Source of the DNA: Actinomycetota bacterium
GTDB lineage: Bacteria; Actinomycetota; Thermoleophilia; UBA2241
Assembly: GCA_003164655.1 (NCBI GenBank)
Contig: PLTW01000085.1
Location: 1-29,497 of the forward strand
Length of the DNA: 29,497 nucleotides
Direction of reading: 5' to 3'
The translations under genes were made by a program, and so were the position numbers. The notes under the pieces were generated by a model. The model saw only the letters and a program-made list of their open reading frames with translations. It did no database searches and was not told where the DNA came from. Positions 1 to 7,680 of this stretch are shown here, piece by piece (positions within the stretch are counted from its first letter, which is position 1; each line of letters opens with the position of its first letter).

Positions 1-28
1 CCCGCCCGGCCGCCGCCCGCCCTCGTAT

Positions 29-871
29 CTAGGCCTGCAGCTCGGCGAGCAGCGCCTTGACCTCGGCGAGCGTGTCGTCGAGCCCCAGCGCGGTGCAGGC
101 TTTCTCGGCCTCGGTGAGCTGCAGGATGGCGTCGAGGGTCTGGCCCTGGGCGCGGCACGCCTTGGCCAAGGTGATCTCGTCGCCGACCAGTGAGACGAGC
201 AGCGCGCGCACGTCGGGGTCGGCCAGGTCGACCGCCTCGTGGCTGCTCGTGACGATGACCTCGGACAGGGGAGCCGGAGCGTCGGGGGCCGCCGCAGGCT
301 CGTTTGCCGGCGGCGCCTCGGGAGCCACCACGGCCGATGCCGGAGCAATGTCCGCGGCCGGCGCCACAGCAACCACCGCCGGAACAACCTCGGCAGCCGT
401 CGCCTCGGGCGGGAAGATGTCCTCGTGCGAACCGAACGGGTCGACCGGAAACGGTCCCGGCGGCGGCGGCGGCGCGACGGGCTCGTGCCGTTTGCCCAGG
501 CCCTCGAAGTCGCGGGCCAGAGGTTCGTCGAGAAACGAGCCGGTCGGCTGTGGCGGCGCGGCGGTCGCCGCGACCCCGGGCGTGGCGGCGACCGCGAGCG
601 CGGGCGCCACGGCCGTTGCCGGGATCTGGTCATGTGGCGGCGCGGCGGCGAGCCCGGTCCAGCCGGGCGGCGGACCTGCCGTCGCCGGCTGCCCTGTCTG
701 CAATGGGGCCGGCTGCCCCGCTCGCGGCGCCGCCGGCTGCCCTGCCCGCGCCGCCGCCATCAGGCGTTCGTCCTCGCCGCGGTGGCGGAGCAGAACGAAG
801 ATGAGCAGCACCACGACGACCAGCGCCGCGACGCCGATGCCGAGCCACTGTAAGTCGATCGCTGCGATCAT
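29..871 (-). CDS. Membrane-anchored Ala/Pro-rich hypothetical protein
   Basis: The protein has 280 residues and matches no family I recognise. An N-terminal hydrophobic stretch (about residues 8-28, ending in LLRHRG) looks like a single membrane anchor or uncleaved signal. A long low-complexity region rich in Ala, Pro and Val follows (about 40-205). The last 75 residues are more ordinary, acidic and probably helical, with a region near EAEKACTALG that could be one helical hairpin. The start codon is an ATG preceded by a GGGGGAG ribosome-binding site about 8 nt upstream. The gene is divergent from rlmN, with 96 bases between the starts. The topology suggests a short cytoplasmic or external N-terminus, one helix, a flexible linker and a small C-terminal domain. 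Function is unknown. The overlapping plus-strand frames are Ala/Ser/Arg-rich shadows. Confidence 0.7.
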   Translation of the reverse strand: MIAAIDLQWLGIGVAALVVVVLLIFVLLRHRGEDERLMAAARAGQPAAPRAGQPAPLQTGQPATAGPPPGWTGLAAAPPHDQIPATAVAPALAVAATPGVAATAAPPQPTGSFLDEPLARDFEGLGKRHEPVAPPPPPGPFPVDPFGSHEDIFPPEATAAEVVPAVVAVAPAADIAPASAVVAPEAPPANEPAAAPDAPAPLSEVIVTSSHEAVDLADPDVRALLVSLVGDEITLAKACRAQGQTLDAILQLTEAEKACTALGLDDTLAEVKALLAELQA

Positions 872-955
872 AAGCGTGCTCCCCCTGACTCACGGACCTC
901 GAACGTCAAGTTCTGCTCTTGTCGGCTGTTCCCTGCGGTGCTTGAGAGGGGGCGG

Positions 956-961
956 TACAAT
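956..961 (+). promoter_or_regulatory. -10 box of rlmN, probably leaderless
   Basis: TACAAT lies 6 nt before the ATG at 968, so transcription would start at or next to the start codon and give a leaderless mRNA. No convincing -35 box is visible at the usual distance. The GTG at 938 is the only alternative start, and choosing it would put the -10 box inside the gene. Confidence 0.5.
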
Positions 962-967
962 CGAGCC

Positions 968-1996
968 ATGATCGACCCCGCCGTGCTGCGCGCCACGATG
1001 GCCGACCTCGGCCAGCCTGCGTATCGCGCCACCCAGGTCTATGAGGCCCTGACACGCGGCCTCGCCACCGAGTTCGCGGCGATCGGTGTGCTGCCGCCCG
1101 CCCTGCGCACGGTCCTCGCCGAGCGCCTCCAGCCCCTGTCGCTCACGCCTGTCGAGACGCGCGCCGCGGCGGCCGGGGACGCTCGCAAGACGCTGTTCGA
1201 GACCCCTGACGGCCGTGCGGTCGAAGCCGTTCTCATGATCTACCGGCAGCGGGCGACGGTGTGCGTCTCGAGCCAGGTCGGCTGCTCGGTGGGCTGCGCG
1301 TTCTGCGCCTCCGGAGCGCACGGGCTGGGGCGCAGCCTGTCGGCCGAGGAGATGGTCGACCAGGTGCTGCACTTCGCCCGCGAGCTGCGCGACGTCGGTC
1401 GCAGGGTCACCAACGTCGTTTTCATGGGCATGGGGGAGCCGTTTCTCAACTACGACGAGACGCTGGGCGCCTGCCGGCTGCTGAACGACCCCGCGGGCTT
1501 CGGCCTGGGCGCCCGCGGCGTGTCGATCTCGACCGCGGGGGTCGTGCCCGCGTTGCGGCGCTTCACCGACGAGGAGTCGCAGATCAACCTGGCCGTGAGC
1601 CTGCACGCCGCGACCGACGCCTTGCGCGACCGGCTCGTGCCGCTCAACCGCCGCTATCCGCTCGCCATGCTGCTCGCCGCGTGTGCCGACTACGTTGCCC
1701 GGCGCCGCCGCAAGCTCTTCTTCGAGTACGTCGTGCTGCCCGGCGTGAACGACGGCGACGATCAGGCGCGCGCTCTGGCGGAGCTCCTGGGGCGGCCGCT
1801 GTACCACCTGAACCTGATCGCCTACAACGACACGGGCGGCGAGTTCGCGCGCCCGGGGGCGCGCGAACTCGCCGCCCTGCGCGACCGGCTCGTAGCCGCC
1901 GGCGTGGCCTGCACGGTCAGGCGCTCACCGGGGGGAGAGATCGAGGCCGCCTGCGGCCAGCTCGCCGCCCTGCGGCCGGCCGGCCCGGGTCGCTGA
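968..1996 (+). CDS. rlmN: Dual-specificity 23S rRNA/tRNA (adenine-C2)-methyltransferase RlmN
   Basis: This radical-SAM enzyme methylates C2 of an adenine in 23S rRNA and of A37 in some tRNAs. Its 342 residues fit the family. The 4Fe-4S motif C-x3-C-x2-C is at C106, C110 and C113 (GCSVGCAFC). The catalytic cysteine pair is present: C99 in CVSSQ and the C-terminal C329 in AACGQL. The SAM-binding GMGEPFLNY motif is also present. The ATG at 968 is chosen over the GTG at 938 because TACAAT sits 6 nt before it and the added residues would not match the family. The gene converges on galT with 43 bases between the stops. The retained C-terminal AACGQL and the rRNA/tRNA-type N-terminal domain make Cfr-type resistance methylase less likely, although the folds are related. 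Confidence 0.95.
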   Translation: MIDPAVLRATMADLGQPAYRATQVYEALTRGLATEFAAIGVLPPALRTVLAERLQPLSLTPVETRAAAAGDARKTLFETPDGRAVEAVLMIYRQRATVCVSSQVGCSVGCAFCASGAHGLGRSLSAEEMVDQVLHFARELRDVGRRVTNVVFMGMGEPFLNYDETLGACRLLNDPAGFGLGARGVSISTAGVVPALRRFTDEESQINLAVSLHAATDALRDRLVPLNRRYPLAMLLAACADYVARRRRKLFFEYVVLPGVNDGDDQARALAELLGRPLYHLNLIAYNDTGGEFARPGARELAALRDRLVAAGVACTVRRSPGGEIEAACGQLAALRPAGPGR

Positions 1997-2039
1997 CCGC
2001 GGTGCGCCGGGCAACGGCGCCGGCGGCAGCGGTCGCGCG

Positions 2040-3077
2040 CTATGCCGTTTCGGGCGGCAGCGCGTCGCGCAGGCGGGCGGCCGCCTCGCGCGGTTCGAGG
2101 GTGTCGACGCCGATGCCCGTGCCGAGCTCAAAGCCGGCCAGGGTGGTGAGACGCGGGGCGATCTCGAAGTGCCAGTGAAACGCCGGGTCGCCGCCGCTGG
2201 GCGCCGCCCGGCAGGGCGCCGTATGCAGCCAGGCGTTCAGCGGACCGTCGTCGGTGGCCGTCGCCAGTGCGGCGAGGGCGCGCTTGAGGGCGCCGGCCAC
2301 GATGCCAGGATCGGCCTGCCGAAAGTCGCCCTCATGAGCGCGCGGCGCCAGGCGCAGCTCGTACGGCCCGCGCGAGGCGTCGGGCGCCCAGGCCACCAGC
2401 GGCCCGTCGAAGACCACGCGGCCGCCTTCGGCGAGGGTCGTCCCCAGGACGTCGCACAGCAGGCAGCGGCCGTACTTGACCTGATGGCGCGCGAACTGTT
2501 CGAGCTCGCCCAGAAGGACCGGCGGCACGATCGGCGTGGCGAAGACCTGGGAGTGGGGGTGCGCAAGCGAGGCGCCGGCGGCGCGGCCGTGGTTGAGGAT
2601 CACCGTGACCGCGGCCGCGCCGCCCGAGCACAGGGCGGCGATCCGCCGCTGGTACATCGCGATGACGTCGGTCACCTCGGCCAGCGGCTGAGTATGCAGC
2701 GGCCGGTCGTGATCTGGCGAGTGGACGATGACCTCGTGGCCGCCCGCGAACACCGGGTACTTGTTGGGCACCACGCGGACCGTCCAGCCGGGCGTATCGG
2801 GCGCCCCGCCGGCCGGCCGCAGGGCGTCGAGCTCGGGCGGAGTCAGGCCTTCGTGACCCTCGCAGAACGGGCACTCAGCCGGCGCCGTGGGCGCGGCGGC
2901 CTGCGCGCCGTCCGCGGCGTCGCGGCGGGCGACGCCGTCGTGAGGACGAGCGCCGCGTCGCGGCGCGATCACCGTCCAGGAGCCGCTCAGGGGATCGCGC
3001 CGCAGGCCGCCGCCTGGGCCGGGGCACAGTCCGCCGTCCGGGCTGTCGCGCGGACCGCCGCCCGGGAGCTCGCTCAC
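2040..3077 (-). CDS. galT: Galactose-1-phosphate uridylyltransferase
   Basis: This is a HIT-superfamily nucleotidyltransferase of the Leloir pathway, swapping UMP between UDP-glucose and galactose-1-phosphate. Visible motifs are RRDPLSGSWTVIAPRR (about residues 27-41), the zinc-type CPFC at 69-72, VVPNKYP at 102-108, the catalytic HPHSQ at 173-177 (middle residue His175 would carry the UMP) and a C-terminal FHWHFEIAPRLT. The length of 345 residues is normal. The start is a GTG giving VSELPGG; the first 25 residues are Gly/Pro-rich and may not be conserved, so a later start is possible. The gene lies 49 bases downstream of the PAS-GGDEF gene on the same strand. No galK or galE is nearby, and related sugar-phosphate uridylyl- or adenylyltransferases (ADP-glucose-type GalT homologues) cannot be excluded. 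Confidence 0.85.
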   Translation of the reverse strand: MSELPGGGPRDSPDGGLCPGPGGGLRRDPLSGSWTVIAPRRGARPHDGVARRDAADGAQAAAPTAPAECPFCEGHEGLTPPELDALRPAGGAPDTPGWTVRVVPNKYPVFAGGHEVIVHSPDHDRPLHTQPLAEVTDVIAMYQRRIAALCSGGAAAVTVILNHGRAAGASLAHPHSQVFATPIVPPVLLGELEQFARHQVKYGRCLLCDVLGTTLAEGGRVVFDGPLVAWAPDASRGPYELRLAPRAHEGDFRQADPGIVAGALKRALAALATATDDGPLNAWLHTAPCRAAPSGGDPAFHWHFEIAPRLTTLAGFELGTGIGVDTLEPREAAARLRDALPPETA

Positions 3078-3126
3078 CGCCGCCCGGGGCGGACGCTACC
3101 CGTGGCCCCGTGTGCGGTCGGCGCGG

Positions 3127-4104
3127 TCACGACCGCAGCACGAACGCGTCGCCGCCGTCGTGCTTGGCTTCGTCTAGGGCCTCGCCGGCCCGCGCCAGCA
3201 CGGCCGCGCCGTCCTTGTCGTCGTCTCTCACCAGCGTGGCGCCGGCCGAGACCGTCATGACCAGGGTCTCCTCGGTCGGTGTGACGAACCGCGAGCTGCG
3301 CACCGAGTGCACGGCTCGTTCGCCGACGTGCCGCAGCTCGTCGTCGGCGCCCGCGGCGCTGACCACGACGAACTCGTCGTCGCCGTAGCGCGCCAGCAGG
3401 TCCATCTTGCGCGTACCGTCGGACAGGACGGTCGCCACGAACTGCAGCGCCTCGTCGCCGGTGGCGCGCCCGAAATCGACGTTGACCGGCTCGAGGCCGT
3501 CGATGTCGATATGGGTCACGCCAAAGCGCTGGCCGATGCGCCGGTACAGGCTGAACTGCTGCTCCAGCACGACATCGATGTAGCGGCGGTTGAACAGGCC
3601 GGTGAGCGGGTCGGTGACGTTCGTATCGGAGAGCTTCTGGATGAGACGCGCCACTTCGCGTCCGGCCACCGCTTCGAGCTCGCCGAAGACCTCGACGCCG
3701 TAGAGGCGGCCGTCGATCTCGAAGCGTCGTGTCTTGACGTAGACCGCGAGGCGCTCGCCGTCGTCGCGCTTGAGGAAGACCTCGCTCACGCTGCGCGGTC
3801 GCCCGTCGGCGAGGCACTCTTCGAGCGGGCACGAGCCGGTGCAGAGCTTGTGGCCAAAAGCGTCCTCGTGGACCAGGATGTCGTCGTAGCAGTGGCTGCC
3901 CACGACGTCTTCGGCGGCATAGCCGGTGACCTGCTCGGCGCCCTCGCTCCAGAACACGATCTCGCGCTGGTCGTCGGTGACGTAGAGGCCCTCGGGGATG
4001 GCGTCGATCAGATCGGAGAGAAAGCGGTCGAATGCGCGCCGTCCCCAGACCGGGGCGCGGCGCTCGAAGTCGGGTCGAGTGGGCCTGAATCCGCCGGGGC
4101 TCAT
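3127..4104 (-). CDS. PAS domain plus GGDEF (GDDEF) diguanylate-cyclase-like protein
   Basis: The protein has 325 residues. A PAS domain spans about residues 27-142 and carries a cysteine set (C72, C88, C92, C97, with the pattern LC-x3-CPL) that is typical of a PAS subgroup fused to GGDEF domains. It could bind a metal or sense redox. The GGDEF domain covers about 163-325 and opens with DPLTGLFNRR. Its signature reads RYGDDEF (residues 239-245), so the second glycine of GGDEF is Asp. An intact product-inhibition I-site, RKMD, stands exactly five residues before it. The substrate motif usually containing FKxxND is altered to GLEPVNVD. Cyclic-di-GMP synthesis is therefore uncertain; a c-di-GMP or GTP sensor role is possible. 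The start ATG overlaps the DUF4388 stop in an ATGA, so the two are translationally coupled. The open frame upstream of 4104 is a shadow of that gene. Confidence 0.85.
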   Translation of the reverse strand: MSPGGFRPTRPDFERRAPVWGRRAFDRFLSDLIDAIPEGLYVTDDQREIVFWSEGAEQVTGYAAEDVVGSHCYDDILVHEDAFGHKLCTGSCPLEECLADGRPRSVSEVFLKRDDGERLAVYVKTRRFEIDGRLYGVEVFGELEAVAGREVARLIQKLSDTNVTDPLTGLFNRRYIDVVLEQQFSLYRRIGQRFGVTHIDIDGLEPVNVDFGRATGDEALQFVATVLSDGTRKMDLLARYGDDEFVVVSAAGADDELRHVGERAVHSVRSSRFVTPTEETLVMTVSAGATLVRDDDKDGAAVLARAGEALDEAKHDGGDAFVLRS

Positions 4105-4853
4105 GAATCGAGGTCGAGGCTGCCGTCGGAGTCGAGCGCCGTCTGGAGCTTGGGTCTGGCGTTTGCCTCGCGTGATTTGTAGAGCTTCTGGGCGTCCTGC
4201 ACGCGTTCGTAGTCGTCGTCGATGATCGCCCCCATGCGCCGCCACAGGCACACGTCGGACTTGAGATACTTCTCTTTGATGCCGTCGCTGCACTCGCTCT
4301 CGATGGGGCACCCGAAACACACTTCGTTGTCGACCACCGTCTTGGTGGTCTTCATCATCTCGCCCTCGTCGATGCGCCGGTAGGCATCGAGCAGCAGCTC
4401 CTGCACGCTGCCGGTGATACGGATGGTGAATTCGGGCATCGTCTCGGACTCGTCGAACTCGAACACGCCGTTCTGCCAGTGGGCCAGGGCGAAGACCTGA
4501 TCGAGCGTCTGCTTGGCCATGATGTCGCGCACCTGGTCGGCGGTGATGTAGCCCTTGTCGAGCAGGCGCTGGCCCAGCGGCTTGGCCTTCTTTTCTTCTT
4601 TGCTGAGCAGCGTGTCGGCCATGAGCACCTCGGAGAGCTGTTGCTCGGTGAGCAGCCCCGCCCTGAGCAGTCTGGTACCGAGCTTTTCGTCGGTCATCGG
4701 CAAAGAGATGGCCTGGACGCGACCCTCGATCAGGTAGATGAAACCGAACTCGTCGAAGTCGCGCACCTCGATGATGCCGGTCGCGTGTTCCTGCGCGAGG
4801 AACTGCAGTACGCTCGCGAGGTCGAATCTGCGTATGGAGCCAGACAGCAGCAT
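4101..4853 (-). CDS. DUF4388 (PATAN-type) protein with a C-terminal cysteine cluster
   Basis: The protein has 250 residues. The N-terminus MLLSGSIRRFDLASVLQFL followed by TGIIEV and LIEGRVQAI matches the DUF4388/PATAN domain found in bacterial signalling and gliding/type IV pilus regulators. Residues about 55-125 form the helical part with repeated LGxRLLxxGxI/L patterns (LGTRLLRAGLL at 58-68 and LGQRLLDKGYI at 93-103), resembling the N-terminal domain of type II secretion/pilus ATPases (MshEN-like). The C-terminal part has C179, C182, C188 and C202 (C-x2-C-x5-C-x13-C), a likely metal or Fe-S site. It is the first gene of a unit with the PAS-GGDEF gene (ATGA overlap). A GGGGG-rich stretch about 5-9 nt before the ATG could serve as ribosome-binding site. 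A role as an adaptor sensing a ligand and controlling the GGDEF partner is inference. Confidence 0.8.
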   Translation of the reverse strand: MLLSGSIRRFDLASVLQFLAQEHATGIIEVRDFDEFGFIYLIEGRVQAISLPMTDEKLGTRLLRAGLLTEQQLSEVLMADTLLSKEEKKAKPLGQRLLDKGYITADQVRDIMAKQTLDQVFALAHWQNGVFEFDESETMPEFTIRITGSVQELLLDAYRRIDEGEMMKTTKTVVDNEVCFGCPIESECSDGIKEKYLKSDVCLWRRMGAIIDDDYERVQDAQKLYKSREANARPKLQTALDSDGSLDLDS

Positions 4854-4953
4854 GGATCGGGATGCCCCCTTTCCTGCTGGTTTTCGGCACAGTATGGCAG
4901 AAATGTTAGGATGGTCCGACGTTGCCGACGGGCGGCGCCGGCCCGGGGGCGCG

Positions 4954-4983
4954 TTGACCCTCCCGGGCGAGGCTGGCTATACT
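4954..4983 (+). promoter_or_regulatory. Promoter of the rpmH-rnpA-yidD-yidC-jag cluster
   Basis: A -35 box TTGACC (4954-4959), an 18-nt spacer and a -10 box TATACT (4978-4983) form one of the best housekeeping-type promoters in the window. Predicted transcription starts around 4990, giving a leader of about 30 nt to the rpmH GTG. Confidence 0.75.
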
Positions 4984-5019
4984 TGCCCCTTTGGACATCT
5001 GTGAACGAGCGAGGACGCC

Positions 5020-5154
5020 GTGAAGAGGACCTACCAGCCGAACACCCGCAAGCGCGCCAAGACGCACGGGTTTCGCAAGCGCATGAGCACCAAGGCGGGT
5101 CGGTCGGTGATCAAGCGGCGGCGTCAGAAAGGACGCAAGCGGCTGAGCGCCTAG
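5020..5154 (+). CDS. rpmH: 50S ribosomal protein L34
   Basis: This short gene encodes 44 residues, starting VKRTYQPNTRKRAKTHGF and ending KGRKRLSA. It is the fully recognisable L34, a small, very basic protein of the large ribosomal subunit. The start is a GTG with GAGGA about 5 nt upstream. It lies 12 bases before rnpA, the near-universal partner, under the promoter at 4954-4983. The family is so conserved that identity is certain. Confidence 0.98.
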   Translation: MKRTYQPNTRKRAKTHGFRKRMSTKAGRSVIKRRRQKGRKRLSA

Positions 5155-5166
5155 ACCGAACGGCCC

Positions 5167-5547
5167 ATGGCGGCCAAGCGCTCGCGTCTCTCTCGATCCA
5201 GCGACTTCCAGCGCGTCTACCGCCAGGGAAGCTCGACCGCATCGCGGTTCCTGGTGTTGCACTACTTCGAACAACCGGCCGGGACGGCCGGCGCTGAGCC
5301 GCGTCTCGGCCTGTCGGTGTCCAAGAAACTCGGCGGAGCGGTCGTGCGCAACCGCGTGAAGCGCCTCCTGCGTGAGGCCTTCCGCGATTGTGCGGAGCGA
5401 CTGCCCGGAGACTACGATTACGTGTTGATCGCCCGTCCGCAGCTCACCGAACTGCTCGATGCCCCCGACAAGGGCGCTGTCCCGGCAGCCGTACGCGACG
5501 TCTTTGAACGCGCCGGTATGCTCGAGAAAGGTCTCCCCGAAGCATGA
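5167..5547 (+). CDS. rnpA: Ribonuclease P protein component
   Basis: This is the basic protein subunit of RNase P, which helps the catalytic RNA remove 5' leaders from pre-tRNAs. The protein has 126 residues, normal for the family. The N-terminus has RLSRSSDFQRVYRQG, and the RNP-type signature LGGAVVRNRVKRLLREAFR follows at about residues 56-74, the most conserved part of the family. The gene follows rpmH by 12 bases and overlaps yidD by 4 (ATGA). Confidence 0.97.
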   Translation: MAAKRSRLSRSSDFQRVYRQGSSTASRFLVLHYFEQPAGTAGAEPRLGLSVSKKLGGAVVRNRVKRLLREAFRDCAERLPGDYDYVLIARPQLTELLDAPDKGAVPAAVRDVFERAGMLEKGLPEA

Positions 5548-5768
5548 TCCGCACGATCTTCATCGCGCCCATCAGGTTCTACCAGTTCGCCGTTTCGCCG
5601 CTGCTGGGGCCGCGCTGCAAGTACTACCCGAGCTGCTCCGAGTACACGATCGAGGCGATCCGCACCCACGGGCCCTTCAAGGGCTTCGCGCTCGGCGCCT
5701 GGCGCATCCTGCGCTGCAACCCCTTCAGCCACGGCGGCGTCGATCACGTGCCGCCGCGGCACGCCTAG
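5544..5768 (+). CDS. yidD: Membrane protein insertion efficiency factor YidD
   Basis: The protein has 74 residues and contains the family signature: GPRCKYYPSCSEYTIEAI at about residues 22-39, then RCNPF-x3-GGVDHVP near the end. YidD is a small, membrane-associated, amphipathic protein that assists insertion of membrane proteins by YidC. The start overlaps the rnpA stop (ATGA), and the stop is 4 bases before the yidC start, so the three are tightly coupled. Confidence 0.96.
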   Translation: MIRTIFIAPIRFYQFAVSPLLGPRCKYYPSCSEYTIEAIRTHGPFKGFALGAWRILRCNPFSHGGVDHVPPRHA

Positions 5769-5772
5769 AGCC

Positions 5773-6864
5773 ATGCTGTCGCACCTGCCTCATTTCGCCA
5801 CACTGATCGCGACCAACCCCGTCTTCCACACGCTCGGGCGGATCTTCGCACCCCTGGTCGACCTGCTGCGCGGCATTTTGCGCGGCATCCACAGCGTGAT
5901 CGGCAGCTGGGGCTGGGCGATCATCATCCTCACGATCATCGTGCGGCTCATCCTCATGCCGCTCACCTTCAAGCAGTTCCGCTCGGCGCAGGCCATGCAG
6001 AAGCTCCAGCCCAAGATCAAGGAGCTCCAGCGCAAGTACAAAAACGACAAGCGCAAGCTGCAAGAAGAGACCATGAAGCTCTACCAGGAGTACCGGGTCA
6101 ACCCGTTTGCCTCGTGCCTGCCGCTCCTGCTCCAGATGCCGATCTTCATCTCACTCTATTACGCGATCAGGTTCACCCCCGAGATCCGCACGTCGAGCTT
6201 CTGGATCATCCCTTCGCTGGGCCTGCGTTACCTGCCGCTGTTCGTCATCTACATCGCCTCGCAGGTGGTCTCCACCGAGCTCATGATGCAGCCCGAGACC
6301 GAAAAGCAGCAGAAATACCTCATGCGACTCATGCCGGTCATGTTCATCTTCATCCTCTACCGCTTTCCCGCCGGCCTCATGCTCTACTGGGTGACCACCA
6401 ACCTGTGGACGATAGGCCAGCAGGTCATCATTCGGCGGACCGCGCCCAAGCAGGCCCCCGAGCCGCTCGGCGCCAAGCCGCCGGGGCGCTTCATGCGGGC
6501 GCTGACGCAGGCCCAGGCCAAGGCCGCCGACGGCCAGCCGCCCAAGGCGGGCGCCGGGTCGGCCCGCAGCGCGCGAGAAGGCGGCGGCAAGAGCGCTCCC
6601 GCCAAGAGCTCCGGCGCCCGCCAAGGCGGCGGCAAGAGCGGCGCCGCCAAGAGCTCCGGCGCCCGGCAGGGCGGCGGTAAGACCGGCGCCGCCAAGAGCT
6701 CCGCCCCGCGCCAGGGCGACGGCAAGACCGGCGGCGACCGGCCGGCCCAGAAACGGTCGGGCCAACCGCGGCCGGCGGGCAAGGGCGGAACGCCGCCGAG
6801 CGGCAAGCGTCCCAGTCGACCGAGTGGAGCGAGCGATGGACCAAAGCGTAAGCCCACCTCCTGA
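5773..6864 (+). CDS. yidC: Membrane protein insertase YidC/Oxa1 family
   Basis: The protein has 363 residues and is the Sec-associated or independent insertase of inner-membrane proteins. The first conserved helix is about residues 45-66 and includes the groove arginine R58 in TIIVRLILMPLT. A cytoplasmic coiled-coil hairpin follows (about 75-107, KIKELQRKYK). Further helices are at about 112-133, 153-170 and 185-218, with the family motif NPFASCLPLLLQMPIFISLYYAI. As in Gram-positive types there is no large N-terminal periplasmic domain. The C-terminal tail (about 225-363) is very basic, Gly/Ala/Lys-rich, and contains three 15-residue repeats. Such tails in other bacteria contact ribosomes. 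The gene begins 4 bases after yidD, and its last 29 bases overlap jag. Confidence 0.95.
   Translation: MLSHLPHFATLIATNPVFHTLGRIFAPLVDLLRGILRGIHSVIGSWGWAIIILTIIVRLILMPLTFKQFRSAQAMQKLQPKIKELQRKYKNDKRKLQEETMKLYQEYRVNPFASCLPLLLQMPIFISLYYAIRFTPEIRTSSFWIIPSLGLRYLPLFVIYIASQVVSTELMMQPETEKQQKYLMRLMPVMFIFILYRFPAGLMLYWVTTNLWTIGQQVIIRRTAPKQAPEPLGAKPPGRFMRALTQAQAKAADGQPPKAGAGSARSAREGGGKSAPAKSSGARQGGGKSGAAKSSGARQGGGKTGAAKSSAPRQGDGKTGGDRPAQKRSGQPRPAGKGGTPPSGKRPSRPSGASDGPKRKPTS
6592..6726 (+). repeat. Three tandem 45-bp units in the yidC tail
   Basis: Three in-frame copies of a 15-residue unit (residues 274-318 of YidC) follow the pattern S/T-G/A-A/P-A-K-S-S-x-x-R-Q-G-x-G-K. Copies 1 and 2 differ at two residues; copy 3 is more diverged. 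They add positive charges to the tail, probably for ribosome contact, and copy number could vary between strains. Confidence 0.85.
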
Positions 6865-7564
6865 CGAGCAGGCCGACGACACCGAGTTCGCCACCGTGGC
6901 CAGCGCGGCCACGGTCGAAGCGGCCAAGACGAAGGCGCTCGAGCAGTTGCGCAAAGTAGTGCCCTACGTCCGCGAAGAAGACGTCGAGTTCATCGTCGTC
7001 GACGAAGGCGGCCAGGGCGGATTTCTGGGCATGGGCAAGTCGCAGCCGCGCGTCGAAGCGCGCGTGCTGCCCGGCGCCTCGGCCGCCGTCGGCGATGTGA
7101 TCGACGCCGACGAAGCCCTCGAGAAGCTCGACGAGTTCATCACGCGGGTCACCTCGGGCATGGGTCTCGAGGTCGAGGTCGAGGTCTCGCAGGCCGGCGA
7201 AGCCGTCGTGGCCGACATCGCCGGCGACGATCTCGGCCTGCTGATCGGTCGCCACGGCCAGACGCTCGACGCGCTGCAGTACCTCGCCGCGATCGTCGTC
7301 AACGGCCACTCGCACGCTCGCCGTCAGGTCATCGTCGACGCCGAGGGCTACCGCAACCGCCGCGAGGTCTCGCTCAAGTCGGTGGCCGAGCGGGCCGCGC
7401 AAAAGGTAGAGCGCACGCGCAGCGAGCTCGTCCTCAAGCCGATGACCGCCGCCGAGCGCAAGATCGTGCATCTTCACCTGAAAGATCACCCCAAGGTCGA
7501 GACCCGCTCCGAGGGCGACGAGCCGCAACGCTCGGTGATCGTCTCTCCCCGGAGGCGCGCCTGA
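6836..7564 (+). CDS. jag: Jag/KhpB (EloR) RNA-binding protein
   Basis: The protein has 242 residues. A Jag N-terminal domain (about 20-75) carries the family motif GGFLGMGK. A KH domain follows, with the nucleic-acid-binding loop LLIGRHGQTLDALQYL (about residues 133-148). An R3H domain closes it, with RKIVHLHLKDHP. In Gram-positive bacteria this RNA-binding protein, often paired with KhpA, controls cell elongation and mRNA translation. The ATG at 6836 has GGAG 6 nt upstream and is preferred to a GTG at 6824. The gene starts inside the yidC 3' end (29-nt overlap), the usual order. Confidence 0.95.
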   Translation: MDQSVSPPPDEQADDTEFATVASAATVEAAKTKALEQLRKVVPYVREEDVEFIVVDEGGQGGFLGMGKSQPRVEARVLPGASAAVGDVIDADEALEKLDEFITRVTSGMGLEVEVEVSQAGEAVVADIAGDDLGLLIGRHGQTLDALQYLAAIVVNGHSHARRQVIVDAEGYRNRREVSLKSVAERAAQKVERTRSELVLKPMTAAERKIVHLHLKDHPKVETRSEGDEPQRSVIVSPRRRA

Positions 7565-7680
7565 GGCCAGGTCAAGCCGGGAGCGACCGCGGCCGATATA
7601 CGCAGGAGCATCAGCCTACAGGCACCCGGTGCGGCGGAACGCGATCCAACGCAGCGCCCGGTCCGAGAAGGGAGAGCACA

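Noticed and set aside
57..971. Plus-strand frames opposite the first gene
   Set aside because: They are Ser/Ala/Arg-rich shadows; the minus-strand frame has a membrane helix and a good ribosome site.
4105..4890. Extension of the PAS-GGDEF reading frame upstream to 4890
   Set aside because: That part is Arg/His-rich and overlaps the clearly coding DUF4388 gene; the ATG at 4104 in an ATGA overlap is the natural start.
4854..5019. Replication origin upstream of rpmH
   Set aside because: No dnaA gene and no cluster of TTATCCACA-like DnaA boxes could be seen in the 166 bases.
6592..6726. CRISPR array or mobile-element repeat
   Set aside because: The repeats are in-frame codons of the YidC tail without spacers.
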